A stretch of DNA of 64,000 nucleotides from JBCBCP01 sp039817385 (GCA_039817385.1 JBCBVY010000001.1:558001-622000); one strand, 5' to 3'. Positions 44,998 to 55,555 are shown, counted from the first letter of the stretch. Made by a program: numbers and translations. Notes: generated by a model not told the origin, from the letters alone.

Positions 44998-45806
44998 TTA
45001 CGAGAAGGCCAGCAGCCGTTCACGTGAGATTTCCTTGATCACCTCTGGCGCCTCAAGCGGCACATAGGTCACTTGCAGGCCCGTGGGGCGCAGGTCGCAG
45101 ATGGCAAAGCCCGTGCCGCAGATCACCGACAGCACATCGCTGCGCGTGAGGTCCACGGTCGATTGCTGGCCCATCGTCACAACCAGCGGCGTGCCGTCCC
45201 ACAGGCCCATGCGGTTCATGTGCACGTGGCCGCAAAGCACCGCGCGCACCGGGTGTTTGGCAAAAAGCGCGGCGAGGCGTTCTGTCGTGGCATCGTCCAG
45301 CGTGGCCCAGGGGGCGTCGCCTTCAGGATCGAGCCGCGGCGGGTGGTGGATCGCCACGATCTTCGGCAGGCCCGCATGGCGCGCCAGCGTGGCCTCCAGT
45401 TCGGAGAGCTGCGCATCGCTCAGCGCGCCGCTGACCTTTCCGGGCACCGAGCTGTCGAGCGCGATGATGTGCACGCCGTCCAGCACCGTGTCTTGATCCA
45501 CCGGCCCTTCGGGCGCGGCGGGATGGCCGGGAAAGGCCGCATGCCAGCCCGCGCGGCGGTCGTGATTGCCAAGGGTCATGACCACGGGGATGTCCAGCGC
45601 GGCGAACCGCTCTGCCAGCAGGGCATAGCTCGCATCGTCGCCGATATTCGTCAGATCGCCCGAGGCCACGAGGAAAGCGGGCTTCGGCTCCAGCCCCTGC
45701 AGGGCCGCGATCAGCCGGTCCAGCGCGGCAACCGTATCGGTCTGGCGGGTTGGATCGTCGGTTTCGGGCGCGGTGATGTGCAGGTCGGTGATGTGCAGAA
45801 ATCGGG

Positions 45807-45810
<4 letters not shown>
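44998..45810 (-). CDS. Metallophosphoesterase (CpdA-like phosphodiesterase)
   Basis: The 270-residue protein has the complete calcineurin-like metal set: FLHITDLHIT at the N-terminus (DxH), ASGDLTNIGDD, MTLGNHDRRAGW, AIHHPP and LCGHVHMNRMG. This is the architecture of class III cyclic nucleotide or glycerophosphodiester phosphodiesterases. It overlaps the terminal gene of the dipeptide-type ABC cluster by 4 nt and is transcribed with it; a role in phosphodiester use with that importer is possible. Confidence 0.85.
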
Positions 45811-46618
<808 letters not shown>

Positions 46619-46622
<4 letters not shown>

Positions 46623-47575
46623 TGTGCGGCCTCGGTCAGCAGGTGGCAGGCCGCGCTGCGCTCTGGACCCGTCTGAACCTTCGGCGCGCGTGTGCCCGCG
46701 CACTGGGGCATCTCCTGCGCGCAGCGCCCTGCAAAGCGGCATCCTTTGGGCAGGTCCACCAGCCCCGGCACTGTGCCCGGGATCACCGGCAGGCGGCGGC
46801 GCAGGTGCCCTGGCTCAAACGGCGGACGCGCGCCGATCAGCCCTTTTGTGTAGGGGTGCTGCGGGTCCGAAAGGACTTGGTCCACAGGCCCCTCCTCCAC
46901 AATCTCGCCGCCATACATGACCACCAGACGGTCCACGGTCCGGGCCACTGCCGCAAGGTCGTGGCTGATGAAGACAAGCGCCATTTGCCGCGTCCGCGTC
47001 AGGCGCACCAGCAGGTCCGTGATGCGGAGGCCGACATGGGCGTCGAGCGCGGTGGTCGGCTCGTCCGCGATCAGCAGGCCGGGATCACAGGCCAGCGCAA
47101 GGGCGATCAGGACGCGCTGGCGCTGCCCGCCCGACAGCTCGTGCGGGTATTGGCGCAGCTTGGCTTCCGGCTCCTGAATGCCGGTCTCTTCGAACAGCGC
47201 CAACACGCGGTCCCGCGCGGCGTCGCGGCTGAGGCCAAGGTGCAGGCGCAGCGGCTCTGCCACCGCCTCGCCCACCCGTTGCAAGGGGTTCAGCGCGGCG
47301 GTCGGCTCCTGAAAGATCATCGCCATGCGCCGGGCGCGTAGCGCGCGCCACGTGGCCTCGGGCGCCGCGCTCAAATCCGCGCCATCCACCGTGATGCGCC
47401 CCGCCATCTGCGCGGCGTCCGGCAGCATTCCCATCAGCGCGAGGCCCAGCATGGACTTGCCGCAGCCCGACTCGCCCACAACCCCCACCCGCTGACCGGG
47501 CGCAAGGCGCAGCGACACGCCCCGCAGCGCCGCGCCCGCGCCAAAGCGCACCGTCAGGTCCTCCGCCGTGATCAT
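46619..47575 (-). CDS. Dipeptide/oligopeptide-type ABC transporter ATPase (DppD-like)
   Basis: The start MITAEDLTVRFGAGAALRGV gives 318 residues. Walker A is GESGCGKSM, with Met in place of the usual Thr/Ser; the signature is LSGGQRQR and Walker B is LLIADEPTTALD. A C-terminal oligopeptide-transport extension has the Cys-rich block LPKGCRFAGRCAQEMPQC typical of the DppD/OppD group. It overlaps the dppC-like gene by 4 nt. Confidence 0.92.
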
Positions 47576-48396
47576 GTGCGGGCCTTCGTCAGCCGCGGAT
47601 CGGTCACGTCGCGCAGCCCGTCGCCCAGAAGGCCAAAGCCAAGGACCGCCGCGATGATGCACAGGCCCGGATAGATCGACAGCTGCGGGGCGAGGTACAT
47701 CAGCGTCTGCGCCTCGGCCAGCATCCGGCCCAGCGACGGCATGGGCGGCTGCGCGCCAAGGCCAAGGTAGCTGAGCGCCGCCTCGGCAAGGATCGCCACG
47801 GCAAATTCGATGGTCGCCTGCACGATCAAGGGGGCCGCGATGTTCGGCAGGATGTGGTCAAAGGTCAGCCGTGCGCGGCCCAGCCCCGCCGCCTGCCCCG
47901 CCAGCACATAGTCCCGCGTCCAGATCTGGTTCGCTGCGCCGCGCGCCACGCGGGCAAAGATCGGCACGTTGATGAAGGCGATGGCGAGGATCGCGATGCT
48001 GAGGGAAGGGCCAAAGGCCGCGGCCAGCATAATCGCAAAGAGGATCGCGGGGAAGGCAAAGCCAAGGTCCACCAGGCGCATCACCACCGCCTCCGCCCAG
48101 CCGCCATAAGCGGAGGCCGCAAGGCCCAGCGCGGTGCCGATGCTGCCCCCGATCCCGACGGCGACAAAGGCAACGGTGAGCGAATTGACCGTGGCCGCCA
48201 TCAGCATACTCACCACGTCCCGGCCCAGCTGATCGGTGCCCAGCGGGTGGGTCGCCGAGGGCGCCGCGAACTTGGCGGAGATGTCGAGCGCGGTGTAGTC
48301 ATGCGGCGTCCAGACCAGCGAGATCAGCGCGACGGCGGTCATCACCGCGACCAGCGCACCGCCAAGGATCAGGTTCACGGGCAAGCGGCGCATCAT
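47572..48396 (-). CDS. Dipeptide-type ABC permease (DppC-like)
   Basis: The 274-residue protein has six membrane helices and the OppC/DppC pattern: an N-terminal helix, HPLGTDQLGRDVVSMLMAA, and the EAA-loop region AAGLGRARLTFDHILPNIAA. It overlaps the dppB-like gene by 4 nt and the DppD-like gene by 4 nt, as part of one translationally coupled operon. Confidence 0.92.
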   Translation of the reverse strand: MMRRLPVNLILGGALVAVMTAVALISLVWTPHDYTALDISAKFAAPSATHPLGTDQLGRDVVSMLMAATVNSLTVAFVAVGIGGSIGTALGLAASAYGGWAEAVVMRLVDLGFAFPAILFAIMLAAAFGPSLSIAILAIAFINVPIFARVARGAANQIWTRDYVLAGQAAGLGRARLTFDHILPNIAAPLIVQATIEFAVAILAEAALSYLGLGAQPPMPSLGRMLAEAQTLMYLAPQLSIYPGLCIIAAVLGFGLLGDGLRDVTDPRLTKART

Positions 48397-49340
48397 CCCA
48401 AGCGGCTCCGCAGGCGCGGGTCGATCAGCACATAGGCGATATCGACAAGGAAATTGGCCGTGACCACGATGGCGGCAAAGAGCAGAACCAGCGCCTGCAC
48501 GGTAAAGAGGTCGCGATTGGCGATGGACTGGAAAATCAGCCGCCCCAGCCCCGGCAGGTAGAAGACGTTTTCGATCACGATGGTGCCGGTCACGACGCCC
48601 GCCACCTGCATCCCGATGATCGTAACGATCGGCACCAGCGCGTTGGGCAGGATATGCCGCCGCAAGATGCGGCTTTGCGGCAGGCCGGAGGCGCGGGCGG
48701 TGCGCACGTATTCAAGCCGCATCACCTCCAGCGCAGAAGACCGGGTGACGCGCGCCAGCACCGCCGATTGCACCAACGCCAGCGCCGCCGTGGGCAGGAC
48801 CAGCGAGCGGAGCGCGAGCACCGGCTCATCCCAGCCCGGAAAGCCCCCCGGCGGCAGCCAGCGCAGGTTCACCGCAAACAGCAGCACTAGCAAGATGGAC
48901 AGCCAAAAGGCCGGGATCGCGATGCCAAGCTGACTGAACAGCATGATGGCCCAGTCCCCGATCCGCCCATGCCGCGCCGCCGCGATCAGGCCCAGCGTGA
49001 CCCCGACCAGAACCGTCGCCACCATCCCGAAGGTGGCAAGCGACAGGGTCAGGGGCAAACGCTCAAGGATCAGCGCCGACACCGGCACGCGAAAGAAATA
49101 GCTGGTGCCGAAATCCCCGCGCAGGGCGCCGCTAACCCAATCGAGGTATCGCAGCCACAGGGGCCGATCGAGGCCCAGCTCCGCCCGCAGGGCAGCTCGG
49201 GCATCTTCGGTGGAATCGATGCCCAGAATGGTGATCGCCGGATCGCCCGGCAGGATGTTCATCACCACAAACACGATCAGCGACACCGCGACCAGCGTTG
49301 CCACAAACCCAAACGTGCGACGGAGGAGGATGACCTGCAT
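48393..49340 (-). CDS. Dipeptide-type ABC permease (DppB-like)
   Basis: The 315-residue protein has the OppB/DppB layout: an N-terminal helix (TFGFVATLVAVSLIVFVVMN) followed by a periplasmic loop with GDPAITILG, then five helices. The EAA loop reads RTARASGLPQSRILRRHILP. The gene follows dppA by 46 nt and begins the tightly overlapping permease/ATPase block. Confidence 0.92.
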   Translation of the reverse strand: MQVILLRRTFGFVATLVAVSLIVFVVMNILPGDPAITILGIDSTEDARAALRAELGLDRPLWLRYLDWVSGALRGDFGTSYFFRVPVSALILERLPLTLSLATFGMVATVLVGVTLGLIAAARHGRIGDWAIMLFSQLGIAIPAFWLSILLVLLFAVNLRWLPPGGFPGWDEPVLALRSLVLPTAALALVQSAVLARVTRSSALEVMRLEYVRTARASGLPQSRILRRHILPNALVPIVTIIGMQVAGVVTGTIVIENVFYLPGLGRLIFQSIANRDLFTVQALVLLFAAIVVTANFLVDIAYVLIDPRLRSRLG

Positions 49341-49386
49341 AGGAAGGTGCCCCCCGCGCCAGCACCGGCGCAGGGGGCAGATGCGC

Positions 49387-50865
49387 TTAGTTCACGCGCA
49401 CATCGGCAAGCGGCTGGAACAGCACCGGGGAGGCTTCCCAGAAGCCGGTCACGCCCGCCTTGTAGACGCCCAGCTTCGGCAGCTGGAAGAGGAAGCCGTG
49501 CACCGCGTTATCCGCGACATAGCGTTGGGCCTGGCCGATCAGCTCTTGGCGCACGTCCGGCCGCGCCTCGGTCTTGATCTGATCCCACAGGGCATCAAAC
49601 GCGTCCGACTGGAAGCCATAGAAATACTCCGGCCCGCGGGCAAAATTGCCCAGATCGTTGGGCGAGGTGTGCGCGATGATCGTCATGTCATAGTTCTGCT
49701 TGCGGAAGACCTCGTCGATCCAGAAGCCCCATTCGACATTCTCGACCTTCACGGTGATGCCTGCCTCGGCCAGCTGCGCCTGGATGATCTCGCCCGAGCG
49801 TGTGGCATAGGGGAAGGGCGGCAGGCGCAGGGTCAGCTCCTGGCCCATGCCCGCCTCTTCGAACATCGCCTGCGCCTTGGCGCTGTCGTGCGGATAGGTG
49901 CCGGTTAGGTCGATATAGCCGGGGCCATGCGGGGGGTAGAAGCTGCCGATGGGCACGGCCATGCCGTACATCGCGCCATCGATGATCGCGTCGCGGTCAA
50001 TCGCGTGGCTGACCGCCTGACGTACCGCCAGGTTGTCAAAGGGCGGCTTGGAGTTGTTCAGCGCGAGGATCACCTCGCCATTGGTGGAGCCGACCACGGT
50101 GGTAAAGCGGGGGTCCGCGTCGAACTGCGCCATCAGCTCGGGCGCGGGAAAGCCCGGGAAGGCGTCCAGCTCTTCGGCCATCAGCGCGGCGGTTGCGGCG
50201 GCGGGGTCGGCGATGAAGCGGAACTCGACGCTGTCGATGGCCACGTCCGCGGCATCCCGATGACCGTCAAACTTGGCCAGCACAAGGCGGCTCCCGCGGG
50301 TCCAGTCCGCGTACATGAAGGGGCCGGTGCCCACGGGCGCGGTCACGTTGGTCTCAAAGCTTTCGGGCGCAACGATGGACGCGTCGCCCTGCGCGAGGTT
50401 GAAGAGGAAAAACGCGTCCGGGCGGCTCAGCGTCATCTCAACGGTCGTGGGGTTGATGACCCGGACGGCTTCGATGGGCTCAAAAATGCCTTTGGACGGG
50501 TTCGTGGAGTCCTCGGCCATCGCGCGGTCGAAGGTGAATTTCACGTCTTCGGCGTCAAAGCTCGTGCCGTCGTGGAAGGTCGCGCCTTCGACCAGCTGGA
50601 AGGTGTAGGTCAGCCCGTCTTCGGAGATTTCCCAGGACGTTGCCAGCTGCGGCTGCACGGCGCCGCTCTCGTCCACGGTGGTCAGCGATTCATAGACGTT
50701 CTGCGCCAGCATCCCGTCGATGGAGGCGGTCGCGTCGCTGGTCGGGTCCAGCACAGTCGGCTCTTGTTGCAGGCCGATGCGCAGGACGGTTTCGGCCAGC
50801 GCGGGCGAGGCGATGGCGATGGGCGACAGGCAGGCCGCGATGGTCATGGAGCGAAGAAAGGTCAC
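49387..50865 (-). CDS. ABC transporter substrate-binding protein, family 5 (DppA/OppA-like)
   Basis: The likely start is GTG at 50865 with a GAGGGG site about 9 nt upstream, giving a signal peptide SMTIAACLSPIAIASPALAE. The 492-residue SBP_bac_5 protein shows LRIGLQQEPTVLDPTSDATA and the family region TSWEISEDGLTYTFQL. Ligands of the family include peptides, glutathione, opines and nickel; none can be selected here. It is the first gene of a five-gene importer operon plus phosphoesterase. Confidence 0.9.
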   Translation of the reverse strand: MTFLRSMTIAACLSPIAIASPALAETVLRIGLQQEPTVLDPTSDATASIDGMLAQNVYESLTTVDESGAVQPQLATSWEISEDGLTYTFQLVEGATFHDGTSFDAEDVKFTFDRAMAEDSTNPSKGIFEPIEAVRVINPTTVEMTLSRPDAFFLFNLAQGDASIVAPESFETNVTAPVGTGPFMYADWTRGSRLVLAKFDGHRDAADVAIDSVEFRFIADPAAATAALMAEELDAFPGFPAPELMAQFDADPRFTTVVGSTNGEVILALNNSKPPFDNLAVRQAVSHAIDRDAIIDGAMYGMAVPIGSFYPPHGPGYIDLTGTYPHDSAKAQAMFEEAGMGQELTLRLPPFPYATRSGEIIQAQLAEAGITVKVENVEWGFWIDEVFRKQNYDMTIIAHTSPNDLGNFARGPEYFYGFQSDAFDALWDQIKTEARPDVRQELIGQAQRYVADNAVHGFLFQLPKLGVYKAGVTGFWEASPVLFQPLADVRVN

Positions 50866-51014
50866 AGGAAATCCCCTCAGGTTATGAAGCAGGCGGTGCG
50901 TCTTTGGTGCCTGACATCTGTGTCCGGTGTGTGACACATGCTGCAGTTGCAAAAAGGGCGTGCGTGCGTGCGATTTTCTGCCTGCCGCGGGGCGCGGGAT
51001 GGTAACCGGGCGGC

Positions 51015-52025
51015 ATGGGCCTTTTCGTCGAATCGCTGCGCAAAAGCTTTGGCACGCATGTCGCCTTGCGCGATGTGTCCTTTGACGTGCCGCGGGGCGC
51101 GTTCTTCTGCGTGGTTGGCCCCTCGGGCTGCGGGAAAAGCACCCTGCTGCGCGCGATTGCCGGGCTTGAGACGCCAGATGCAGGGCAGATCACGCTTGAT
51201 GGCGCGCTGGTCTTTGGCGGCGGCACGAACGTGCCCCCGGAAGAGCGGCAGGTGGGTGTCGTGTTCCAGTCCTACGCGCTCTGGCCGCACCTCAGCGTCG
51301 CGCGGAACGTGGCCTTTCCTTATGAGGCGACGGGCACGCCCCGGGGCGAGGCGCTGCGCCTGGCGGATCAGCATCTGGAGACAGTTGCGCTCAGCGACTT
51401 TGCACAGCGGCGCCCGGATGCGCTGTCGGGTGGGCAGCGCCAGCGGGTAGCGCTCGCGCGCTGCCTTGCGGGGCAGACACGCACGATCCTGATGGACGAG
51501 CCGCTGGCGAACCTCGACCCGCATCTGCGCCACAGCATGGAAGGGGAGCTGCGCGCCTTTCACGACCGCTCCGGCGTGACGACGCTTTTCATCACCCATG
51601 ACCAGCGCGAGGCGATGGCGCTGGCGGATGTGATGGCGGTGATGGAGGACGGGCAGTTCCTGCAATTTGGCACGCCGCAGGACATCTACGACCGCCCCGC
51701 AAGCGCTGCCGTGGCGCGGTTCATCGGGCGCGGTGCGCTTTTGGAGGGCGATGTTGAGGGCGCTTATGCGCGCGTTCTGGGCCAGGACGTTCCGGTGACG
51801 GGCGCAGGCTCCGCCACCATCTTTGTCCGCCCGCAGAACATCGTCGCCGACGCGGAAGGTGTGCCGGTGACCTTGCGCTCGGTCCTTTATCGCGGCGGGC
51901 ATTGGGAAGTGACCGGGACCGCAGAGGGATCGGAGGCAGAACTGATGTTCGACCTGCCTGCGCCTGCCCGCCCCGGCGACGTGGTTCCCGTGCGCCTGAC
52001 GGGCGGCTGGGTCCTGCCCGCCTAA
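51015..52025 (+). CDS. Ferric-iron-type ABC transporter ATPase (FbpC/PotA-like)
   Basis: The 336-residue protein has Walker A GPSGCGKST, the signature LSGGQRQR, Walker B TILMDEPLANLDPHLR, and a C-terminal TOBE-like domain with IFVRPQNIVADAEG. It matches the FbpC/PotA group. It is on the plus strand and overlaps the stop of the convergent permease gene by 3 nt. The permease and binding protein of the same apparent system are on the minus strand, so the transporter is encoded tail-to-tail. Confidence 0.9.
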   Translation: MGLFVESLRKSFGTHVALRDVSFDVPRGAFFCVVGPSGCGKSTLLRAIAGLETPDAGQITLDGALVFGGGTNVPPEERQVGVVFQSYALWPHLSVARNVAFPYEATGTPRGEALRLADQHLETVALSDFAQRRPDALSGGQRQRVALARCLAGQTRTILMDEPLANLDPHLRHSMEGELRAFHDRSGVTTLFITHDQREAMALADVMAVMEDGQFLQFGTPQDIYDRPASAAVARFIGRGALLEGDVEGAYARVLGQDVPVTGAGSATIFVRPQNIVADAEGVPVTLRSVLYRGGHWEVTGTAEGSEAELMFDLPAPARPGDVVPVRLTGGWVLPA

Positions 52026-53713
52026 AGCCGCCAGGGCACCACCCCGGGCGGCGCCTTGCGGCCCATCCAATCAAGCGCCGCCATCAGCAGCACCGTAGCA
52101 ATCACCGTGATCGCCGACATGGCCGACGCCAGCACGGTGTAGCCGCCATCTTCATAGTTGAAGATGGTCGTGCCGATCGTCTCGTTCCCGCTGGACCACA
52201 AGAGCGCGGAGACCGTGACCTCGTTATACGCGGTCAGGAAGACAAGGATCGCGCCCGAGGCGGCGGCGGGCAGGATCAACGGGCCAGTGATCTGGATCAG
52301 CCGGCGCAGGTAGCCCGCTCCGGCGGTCCGCGCCGCCTCCTCCAGCCCCGGATCAAGCTGCAGGGTGGCCGCCGTCACCGGCTTCAGCGCAATGGCAAAA
52401 AAGGCGCAGAGATAGGCCAGAAGGATAATCCACAGCGTGTTGTAGATCGACAAGCCCAGCACCGGCAGCGGCTTGAGAAAGGCAAGGATAAACGCGACCG
52501 AGATCACAAGGCCGGGGATGGCGTAGGTCATCTCGGCCAGCGCGCTCAGCCCGGTGCCCAGGCGCCGCCGCCCGCGCCCCCTTGCGGCAGCATAGCGGGC
52601 GACCAGAATGGCAAACCCCGCCAGCAGGATCGCCGCGCCAAAGGCGATGAACGAGGAGTTCAGGAAGGCTCGGATCGTCACAGACTGGCGAAAAAGCACC
52701 TCGGCAAAGTTGTCGAAGGTCAGCGTTTCCGCGTTCAGCTTCACGCCATAGGTCGGCACCAGTGCCGTCGTGAACAGCGCCGTCATCGGCAGGACCAGAA
52801 CCGCGAGGATGCACAGGGCAAAGACCCCCTCGACCACGGGGCGCATCCGCCCCAGCGTGATGTCCAAAGGCGGCTGCGGCGGGCCGATCAACGCATTGCG
52901 CTGGCGGGCGGACAGCCACATCTGGAACAGGACGGCGACAATCGCGATGGCCGCAACGAGGGCGGCAATCACCGCCATGTCGGTCAGCACCGTTGGCCCA
53001 AAGCTCGCCAGCCGCTGCCAGATCAGCACCGGCAAGGTCGTGTAGCGGGCCGGAATGCCCAGCAAGGCCGGAATGCCGAAATTGCCCAGCGCGGAAACAA
53101 AGGCCAGCGCAAAGGCAGCGATCAGCGTCGGCGCAAGCAGCGGCAGGACCACGCGGCGCAGCATCTGCCCGGGCCGCGCGCCGCTGACACGGGCGGCATC
53201 CGACATCTCGCGCGGCAGGGCACGCAGGGCGGCGAGAACCACGAGGAAAACGAGCGGCGCGTGCTGGATGCCCAGCAGCAGAATGACCCCCTCGCGGGAA
53301 TAGAGCGGATGCGTTGTGCCCAGCGGGGGCGCCATCCCGAGCGTTTGCAAAAGCGGCGAAGACGGCCCCAGCGCCTGGATCCACGCAATTGCCGTGACAT
53401 GGGGCGGGATCATCATCGGGATCAGGAACAGGAAGGCGAACACGCCTTTACCCCGCACATCCGTCAGCCCGAGGATCAGGGCCACACCGGTCCCGGCCAC
53501 CAGCGCCAAAAGCGCCGACAGCGCCGCACTTTCCAGCGAATTCCAAAGCGCGCGCGGCACCGAGCGGGTGTTCAGCGCCTCAATCAACGGGCCAAGCCCG
53601 TCCCGGAACGCGACCTGCCCCAGCAGGCCCAGCGGAAAGAGGAATAAAAGCGCCGCAGCGCACATGACAGCGGCGAGGGTCAGACCCTCGCCGCGTTCAA
53701 AGTATCGCCGCAT
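52022..53713 (-). CDS. Ferric-iron-type ABC permease (FbpB-like, fused two-module)
   Basis: The 563-residue protein holds two six-helix permease modules, each with an EAA loop (for example SDAARVSGARPGQMLRRVVL and EEAARTAGAGYLRRLIQITG). This fused arrangement is typical of FbpB/AfuB iron and 2-aminoethylphosphonate-type importers. It overlaps the binding-protein stop by one base (TGATG) and converges with the ATPase gene. Confidence 0.9.
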   Translation of the reverse strand: MRRYFERGEGLTLAAVMCAAALLFLFPLGLLGQVAFRDGLGPLIEALNTRSVPRALWNSLESAALSALLALVAGTGVALILGLTDVRGKGVFAFLFLIPMMIPPHVTAIAWIQALGPSSPLLQTLGMAPPLGTTHPLYSREGVILLLGIQHAPLVFLVVLAALRALPREMSDAARVSGARPGQMLRRVVLPLLAPTLIAAFALAFVSALGNFGIPALLGIPARYTTLPVLIWQRLASFGPTVLTDMAVIAALVAAIAIVAVLFQMWLSARQRNALIGPPQPPLDITLGRMRPVVEGVFALCILAVLVLPMTALFTTALVPTYGVKLNAETLTFDNFAEVLFRQSVTIRAFLNSSFIAFGAAILLAGFAILVARYAAARGRGRRRLGTGLSALAEMTYAIPGLVISVAFILAFLKPLPVLGLSIYNTLWIILLAYLCAFFAIALKPVTAATLQLDPGLEEAARTAGAGYLRRLIQITGPLILPAAASGAILVFLTAYNEVTVSALLWSSGNETIGTTIFNYEDGGYTVLASAMSAITVIATVLLMAALDWMGRKAPPGVVPWRL

Positions 53714-54693
53714 CAGCCGCCGAAGATGTCGGCAAAGCGCGCCTTGTTGGCCGCGTCATTGGCCAGCGCGGCGGCCGGATCAAAGTCCAGCAGCTTGATC
53801 TCACTCAGCGCCGGGAAACCTTCGGGCGGCGTGATCGCGGGATGTGCCGGCAAATAACCCATGTCGGAGGCCAGCTGCTGCCCCTCGGGCGAGATCAGGA
53901 AATCCACAAAGGCCTTGGCCGCGGTGGGGTTCTGCGCGGTGGACAGGATCGCAACCGGCTCGGTCACGGCGCTCACGCCCTCTTCGGGGAAGACAAACTC
54001 GACCGGCGCGCCTTCGAGCTTGTTGCGGATCGGCAGGAAGTCGACGACGAAGCCATAAAGCTTCTCACCGCCCGCAATCGCGCGGTAGGTGCCGCCATTG
54101 CCGCCCTGCGGGTTCGCGCCCTGATCGGCCAGCCCTTCGTAAAAGTCCCAGCCGAGGTCCGGATGGCTGGTAATCGCCGCCATGTGGATGGTCGCCGCGC
54201 CCGAGGTCAGCGGCGAGGGCATCGCCAGCATGTCCTTGGCTTCCGGCTTCAGCAGGTCCGCATAAGAGGTTGGCACCATCGGCGCATTCGTGTTGTAGAC
54301 GATGCCGGTGGTGATGAGCTTGGTGGAGAAATAGTGCCCCTCGGCATCCATCAGGGCCGGATCGTAAGCGGACACGTCGGCCTCGGTGTGGGGCATCAGG
54401 CGGCCTTCGGCCTCCAGGCCCTCCATCGTGACCATGTCGGCGATCAGCAGCACGTCAGGCTGCGGCGCGCCCGCTTCGAACTCTGCGCGCAGCTTGGCCA
54501 TGACCTTTGTGGTGCCGTCGCGGATCCACTCGACCTCCACTTCGGGGTACTTGGCCATGAACGCGTCCACTGTCTGCTGCGCGTCAGCGTTGGGCTGGGA
54601 GGTATAAAGCACCAGTTTGCCGGAGACGTCCTGCGCCAGAGCCGCAGCGCCCGAAATCGCGGCCAGAACGGCCAGAGAAAGATGTTTGAACAT
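53713..54693 (-). CDS. Ferric-iron-type ABC substrate-binding protein (FbpA-like)
   Basis: The start MFKHLSLAVLAAISGAAALA gives a signal peptide with cleavage after AQ-DVSG, and 326 residues in all. The mature start VSGKLVLYTSQPNADAQQTV and the KLRAEFEAGAPQPDVLLIAD segment fit the FbpA/AfuA/PhnS type of binding protein. Ligand may be ferric iron or a phosphonate; the family is mixed. It is the first gene of a two-gene minus-strand unit. The genomic island begins 161 nt upstream of it. Confidence 0.85.
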   Translation of the reverse strand: MFKHLSLAVLAAISGAAALAQDVSGKLVLYTSQPNADAQQTVDAFMAKYPEVEVEWIRDGTTKVMAKLRAEFEAGAPQPDVLLIADMVTMEGLEAEGRLMPHTEADVSAYDPALMDAEGHYFSTKLITTGIVYNTNAPMVPTSYADLLKPEAKDMLAMPSPLTSGAATIHMAAITSHPDLGWDFYEGLADQGANPQGGNGGTYRAIAGGEKLYGFVVDFLPIRNKLEGAPVEFVFPEEGVSAVTEPVAILSTAQNPTAAKAFVDFLISPEGQQLASDMGYLPAHPAITPPEGFPALSEIKLLDFDPAAALANDAANKARFADIFGG

Positions 54694-54853
54694 GTCGGTC
54701 CTCGCTGATGTGATGAAGCCCGGGGTACGCGGGTTCTGTGACGGATTCGTATCGCGGCGGCACAAGCGCATCAGGTGCGAGATGCCGTGCGGCTTCAAGC
54801 GGGGGGCGTGCCTCAGTGCGGCCCCGGGCCGCAGCATGCGATTTGCTCCGGGC

Positions 54854-54897
54854 TGGTGCCCCCAACGGGCACGAACCGCGGACCCATTGATGACAAA
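54854..54897 (-). repeat. Degenerate copy of the tRNA-Thr 3' half (island left junction)
   Basis: These 44 nt align with 62506-62550 (3' CCA end through anticodon of tRNA-Thr) at 39 of 44 positions with one 1-nt gap, in the same orientation. Included are the CCA, the acceptor 3' strand, and CGAACCGCGGACC of the T-arm. A displaced 3' tRNA half as a direct repeat is the classic footprint of integration by a tyrosine recombinase at a tRNA. Five mismatches indicate age. Confidence 0.75.
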
Positions 54898-55139
54898 AAG
54901 GCCAGCGGCATATCGCTGACAGAACCAAACAGATTTCCTTTTAATTTTGCTAAGCCCATAGTTTGAGGATTCAAAAACGTTTCGAAGGACGACGCTTTTT
55001 CAGGCATGTTGCTGCACCAAATTTGCACCAACCTTCGACTTGCCTCCCAAAACTGCCTTTTGAAGCCTGATGCTTAGGGTCAGGATGCATTGATCTCCGC
55101 CGCGCGGCGTGATGAACGGCTCCAAAACGGAGCGGTAAC
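54898..55139. other. Non-coding left part of the island
   Basis: After the tRNA-half repeat the sequence is A/T-rich with no gene-like frame. From about 55074 (TTAGGGTCAGGATGC) it resembles the left terminal region of an IS5-family element that precedes a relic transposase start. I see no promoter or RNA gene I can support. Confidence 0.4.
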
Positions 55140-55163
55140 ACGAGCGACCTTTTCTGGTTGACC

Positions 55164-55204
55164 ACTGCCCGGCAGTGTATTGCGAAGCAATGTCACGAGA
55201 GGGG
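55164..55204 (+). repeat. Hairpin mini-element copy 1 (clean insertion in IS5 relic)
   Basis: This 41-nt element has head ACTGCCCGGCAG (55164-55175), a 21-nt middle with stem ATTGC-gaa-GCAAT (55179-55191), and tail GAGAGGGG (55197-55204). Removing it joins ...TTG ACC to GAT GCG CAA, restoring the expected transposase sequence SDLFWLTDAQ. There is no obvious target duplication. Unknown element class. Confidence 0.7.
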
Positions 55205-55455
55205 GATGCGCAAAGGGCGCGTCTGGACCCCTTCTTTCCGAAATCCCGGTGCAAGCCCCGTGTTGATGACAGGCAGGTCTTGAGCCGAATTATCTTCGTC
55301 AACCGCAATGGTTTAAGGTGGCGCGATGTTCCCGCAGCTTTTGGCCCCCACAAAACGCTCTACAGCCGGTGGAGGCGTTGGAGCGAGACAGGCATTTTCG
55401 CCCGGATGATGGTTGGCCTCGGTGCCGAGCATGGTGAAGAGAAGACCGTGATGAT

Positions 55456-55496
55456 CCCCTTGCGGGACATCCCTGGATGATACCCTGCCGGGCAGT
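55456..55496 (-). repeat. Hairpin mini-element copy 2 (at internal deletion of IS5 relic)
   Basis: Read on the minus strand: head ACTGCCCGGCAG (55496-55485), a 21-nt middle with stem CATCC-ag-GGATG, and tail GCAAGGGG (55463-55456), 41 nt in all. Removing it joins KTVMI to DKRRE in frame, i.e. the two sides of a large internal deletion of the transposase. Tail differs from copy 1 at two positions. Confidence 0.6.
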
Positions 55497-55555
55497 AGAC
55501 AAGCGCCGCGAGAAATGGCGCAACCGCACCGAGATCATGTTCGGCAGGCTCAAGG

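Noticed and set aside
51902..53647. A 581-codon plus-strand frame opposite the iron-type permease
   Set aside because: The product is extremely Arg/Gln/Asp-rich and lacks any membrane or known domain; the minus-strand permease is clear.
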